From positions 45,862,770 to 45,926,769 of the forward strand of contig NC_052622.1 in NCBI RefSeq assembly GCF_016545825.1: 64,000 bases of DNA, given 5' to 3'. Each line of letters opens with the position of its first letter. The first letter of the stretch is position 1. This stretch comes from Eucalyptus grandis (taxonomy: Eukaryota; Streptophyta; Magnoliopsida; Myrtales; Myrtaceae). The notes under the pieces are model-generated. The model was not told the DNA's origin. It saw nothing but the letters and a program-made list of their open reading frames with translations, and searched no databases. Shown here in pieces: positions 60,107-64,000 of the stretch. The position numbers and the translations under genes are program-made.

Positions 60107-60799
60107 ACACATGGGTTGTGGCTGTGGAAAAGCTCGAGCCCAAGTGCAGCCGACCTGAGCATGCATGCTGAGTGTACTCACTTCTAAGTCAAGACAGGTC
60201 ATCGATATCATTCACATGACCTATTGGTAACAAAACAATGTGCCTACCCAACTCAAGCTTGCCAGCTAAGTATACTTGTACCATTTGAATTCCTAATTCT
60301 AGTTCAAATTGAACACCTCAATCTTTATAAAGATCATGAATTTTGACATTTAGTTTTCGTGGAATTTTCATTTATTCGATTTTGACGGGAATGTAGAGGA
60401 AAATAGTATTTCATACTCGAGTCAAAACAAATACACATATAGATTGCCATGCCTGAACTCATAGTCGAATCGTCATTCATCATTTCAATGGATACTGAAG
60501 AAAGTTTCACAGGGAACCTCAGCACGCTGCGGTCGCTACGGTGACCATTCTCGAAGGAGTGTTGTCTTATGGAAGAAACCGAGCGCAAATTTTTCCACAA
60601 TGGCGTGCAACTACAGGGAATGGAAGCGAAAATTTCTAAATATCCTTTGTTCACTTTTGATTCCGACACGACCAGTTGCCATTGGCATCATGTCGACTTG
60701 TAGTGTTCAGAACAATGTTTTCCACTGCCCTCACTTTGTTGGAGGGTGAAATGATTATATAACAAATCGACGACTCGTTCTCATCTTGCTCTATCTTAA
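60107..60799. other. Duplicated stretch with unrecognised frames, copy B
   Basis: Counterpart of 6615-7297. The minus frame 60334-60669 (111 codons) is open, and the plus frame is interrupted. No family recognised. Confidence 0.35.
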
Positions 60800-61005
60800 G
60801 CTATAAATGGGAAAATTACCAAAAACTCCAAATAAATATATTGTATGGATGCTAAGTCAATCCTTAACATTTTGATTTGGTCAATTGAGACATAACTTTT
60901 TGACAATTTACCAATATAACCCATCCAACTAATTTTTGGTTAGCAATCGATGATGTGAATGCCGAACATCTTACGTGACATAACCAGTGTTGATGTGGAC
61001 GATTA

Positions 61006-61039
<34 letters not shown>

Positions 61040-61456
61040 TTCTCAAAATATATTTTTTTTGAATTTTTTTTTTCTTTTCTTCTTCTTTTCTATCTTTCTT
61101 CCTCCACTGGTCACTGTGCCTTGGCAAGGGCAGACAACCGGACTGAACAGGGCCAGCCCTCGTCAGTCCTTATCTATGGTCGGTCATTGACCACAACAAC
61201 CAATCCTTGTCTATGGTGGGTCCCTAGCCACGGCAATCAGGGAGGAAGAAGGAGAGAAAATAATTTTTCTTTTTAAAAACCCAGAAAAATCTAAAAAAAT
61301 TGTTCAGGTTTGCGGTTGCTGGCCAAAATGATTAGAAGAGCTACATTAACAAATTGTTGAAGGTTTATGAGTCATATGGCTAAATGGAAAATAATTGATA
61401 TTGGCATCCGTACGGTGGGTTCAAAACATTTTTTTGGTCATTATCCTGCTCTAAAC
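60800..61456. mobile_element. Mutator-like non-autonomous TIR element, copy B
   Basis: The element 60809-61447 begins GGGAAAATTACC. Flanks GCTATAAAT (60800-60808) and GCTCTAAAC (61448-61456) match at 7 of 9. It has a longer TA run (61011-61035) than copy A. Confidence 0.6.
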
Positions 61457-61818
61457 TCTTATCACATTCGTGATATGTCCTTGATTTATCATTTACCAAA
61501 CTTGCCACTGCTCGATAATTGTAAAACGCCAAAAAGGGAGACCTTTGACCTGTCGCGGTCTCTTTTTAGTCTTTGCCTGTTGTAATAGTTACGCTGTGAT
61601 TGTATAAACAGTATAGAAATTTAGAACATTTTTAACTGTGATTAGTCATGTCTTATGAGATCTGTTTTGAGTTACTTTTATCGAAACTTCAGATTAATGA
61701 TATTTCCTCAAATATCAATCTAGAACCATCTACAACAATGTGATGAAATTTAATAGTGCTCTTTTGCTCGTCATACTCCATGTTCCTCCACATTCTTGAT
61801 GTTTCCTGGCTCCTTCCT

Positions 61819-61863
<45 letters not shown>

Positions 61864-62219
61864 CCTCCCTCCCTCCCTCCCTCCCTCCCTCCCTCTGTCT
61901 GATATAAACATGCACGTTTAGATCGATATATAAACTTTCATTACAGGGATTAGCAGATTATTTTATGCAAGATATTTTGAGAGGTATCCAACGCGCATCC
62001 TTAAAAGGCCTTCATTAGTGCATAGTCTCCCTCCATTATAATTCTCGCAGTGAAACCCACTTCTTTCTTATTTCTTAGCCTTTTATACATATGGAAAATG
62101 GTCCAACTCAAATATTCATTTACTGGGCACGGCGACATAAATTCTCTATGCAAATGCATATGACCATGCTCACTTGTCTCGCAGGCTAGAGATCCCAAAC
62201 AGACGTATAGAGAAGGATC
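61457..62219 (+). promoter_or_regulatory. Upstream region and putative promoter of AAE copy B
   Basis: TATATAAA at 61927-61934 matches the copy A TATA. A long CT/CCCT tract lies just upstream. The remainder follows copy A closely. The transcription start is inferred. Confidence 0.45.
61822..61895. repeat. CT then CCCT microsatellite upstream of the TATA box
   Basis: About 39 nt of CT repeats (61822-61860) run into about 35 nt of CCCT repeats (61861-61895). Copy A has only a short imperfect pyrimidine stretch here (about 8317-8340). The minus frame over it (repeated ER and GG residues) is not a gene. Confidence 0.9.
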
Positions 62220-62417
62220 ATGGAAGGTTTGCTCCAGTGCCCTGCGAACTACGTGCCTTTGACTCCCATAAGCTTCTTAGAGAGAGCAGCTTTCGTCTAT
62301 GGCAACAAGGTTTCCATAATCTACGGCAATACGAGGTACACATGGAGGCAGACCCACGAAAGGTGTTTGAAACTCGCCTCCGCTCTGACGAGATTGAATA
62401 TCTCACGCGGCGATATC
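62220..62417 (+). CDS. Acyl-activating enzyme copy B, exon 1 (rest beyond window)
   Basis: ATG at 62220 opens 66 codons ending at the same donor (ATC|GTAAGT) as copy A. It differs from copy A exon 1 at two bases, one of which changes Lys to Arg (THERCLK). The remaining exons would lie past 64000, so I cannot tell whether copy B is complete or keeps the catalytic residues copy A has lost. Confidence 0.82.
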
Positions 62418-64000
62418 GTAAGTCTCTTTATCTTGTTTCCCTCGTTTTTCATTGTATCCTTGTGTTTCATGCAAATGAAACGGGGTCCTCGCTTTCTTTC
62501 TCTCTTGCTTCCATTAGCTTTTAGTTTTCCTGAAGCTCATCGTCTCAAATGGAGGGAGTAAGGTAGTTGTCAGGGTCATCCTGTGAGAAGCTATAAGCCT
62601 AAGAAAAGTGGGAAGGACAAGGATCTTTCTATATGTAGATTGTTCATCACGGTACATTCTCATCGAGCTATTATTTACAGTTTCGAGTTCATGTGCATTT
62701 GGTGAACATGAACTGTCGTTGGATCAAGTGAACGTCACACCAGATATGCATGCACCAAAGATGCCATCTAGGGTGATCGGTTCCTAGTCTAGTCTGGTTC
62801 CACCTAAGAACCAAGAATTGGATTGGGAGGACTAGTCTCAATTTTGGGACTAGGGACCGGACTGGACTGAACGGTCTAGTCCGGTCCAATAGAATCGATC
62901 ATTTAGCCAAAAATAATTATAAAAAAAAAAACTACAAGAATTGCTACCATTTTAGGGCTTATTGCTATTTTTGAGAAATAAATAAATATTTTAAAAAATT
63001 TGGTCCGGTTTCCAATTCTAGAGGGGAACCGGACCGGACTGAAAATCATTGGTTCCATAAAAATGGAACCAGGAACAGACTGACGCCCCCGGGAACCGGA
63101 TCAAACTGGCCGGTCCGATTCAATCCGATCTAGGCGGTTCCGGTTTGGTCGATTTGATATGACCGGTTCTTGGGTCTCTTTTTCTTTCCTCGTCCCCTTT
63201 GATAGTATATCAAGAGAAGGAGAACCCATGGAACCGTTCAATCTGCCAATTAGGTCAAGATGAAGGAGGTCAACCCCCGAGCTCCTCCATTGTCTATGTT
63301 ATTTCATAGATGTCCGTATGCCGTGTGGGACAAACCATTAACATAAACAAGTGGAATGATTGGAAATACAAAGTCAAAACTATATTCCATGGACCAAAAA
63401 CTTAAAAAAAAAAAAAAAAATCTAGCCTCACAAAGGAAGAATTTATAATACGTAACCGTGTTCATGTTAGTCCTACCTACGACTTGCCAAATTGAAGAGA
63501 AGGGTTTCTTAAAAAGCACATTCTTGTTTGTATGAAGTTAAAGAAACGAAGTGAAAGGATTACAAGAGGTTGGTAAAGTCAACTATTGGGTAAAAGGTCA
63601 TGTTTTGTTTTTTTTTTTTTTTTTGCTTTCGCGCCAAAATTTGGAATATTATTTAAATTTTAGAAAATTATGATCAAATTATGTGTGAAGTTGTGTATCA
63701 ATACTTGAGTATTTGGAAGTTTCGAGAGTTTCATATTCGAAATAGGTCAATGTGCATGAGTTGCAAGATTTAGACTAAACGAATGGAGAGAAATATAATT
63801 CAAGGCAAGCCCTAAATACATAAAAGATATAATGAATGCATCTCTGCCCTCTCTTTTCTCTCCCTCGCATCCTTCAAATCCTTTCTCTTCTTTCTTTCTT
63901 AAGTACCTGACAATCTCATTTTTTTCATTTCCAATCACCCCTACCCAACATAGTATCAAAGAGCACTCTAATCTGTAAATACAAGAACCCCTATTTTATA
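62418..64000 (+). other. Start of intron 1 of AAE copy B
   Basis: Collinear with 8862 to about 10480 of copy A, including the GGTCCGG foldback repeat at about 62776-63185. No inserted retroelement is seen within these 1.6 kb. Confidence 0.65.

Noticed and set aside
61730..61915. Minus-strand frame with repeated Glu-Arg and Gly residues
   Set aside because: It is translation of the CT/CCCT microsatellite and is absent from copy A.

Overview
The window looks like plant nuclear DNA, most likely from a woody eudicot. The evidence is spliced genes with GT-AG introns, a plant-type acyl-activating enzyme, a remnant of a plant GH19 chitinase, Ty1/copia elements primed by initiator tRNA-Met, and many non-autonomous DNA transposons. 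I cannot name the species. Recall of repeat style suggests Myrtaceae, but this is a weak guess. There is no bacterial-style operon, CRISPR array or defence locus.

The backbone is a tandem duplication. Copy A runs from before position 1 to at least 10.48 kb. Copy B runs from about 34.6 kb to the window end. Both carry the same order of repeats upstream of the same gene, an acyl-activating enzyme (AAE, AMP-dependent acyl-CoA synthetase family). Copy A of the gene is complete: exon 1 at 8664-8861, exon 2 at 28980-29628, exon 3 at 29922-30760, giving 561 codons with an open frame. Its first intron is 20.1 kb because a decayed antisense copia element (about 14.5-18.8 kb) and a 9.5 kb SIRE-like copia element (19265-28757, LTRs about 905 bp, target duplication AAGCC) sit inside it. 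Only exon 1 of copy B (62220-62417) falls in the window. A third trace of the gene, a scrap of the 3' end, lies at 32708-32862. Copy A has an open frame, but several residues normally needed for adenylation are changed, including the A10-motif lysine (Asn540).

Between the two copies (30.8-34.6 kb) are nested DNA transposons, the AAE scrap, a broken minus-strand GH19 chitinase and a tRNA-type SINE. Copy B has taken in a second copia element (35736 to about 42815). It also retains an 11.8 kb stretch (47111-58877) that copy A appears to have lost by deletion. That stretch holds a truncated third copia element and several hAT-like and Mutator-like non-autonomous elements.

The only host genes I can support are AAE copy A (open frame, doubtful activity), the start of AAE copy B, and the chitinase pseudogene. 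The rest is transposon-derived or unassigned. Long stretches with no recognised gene are listed as such.
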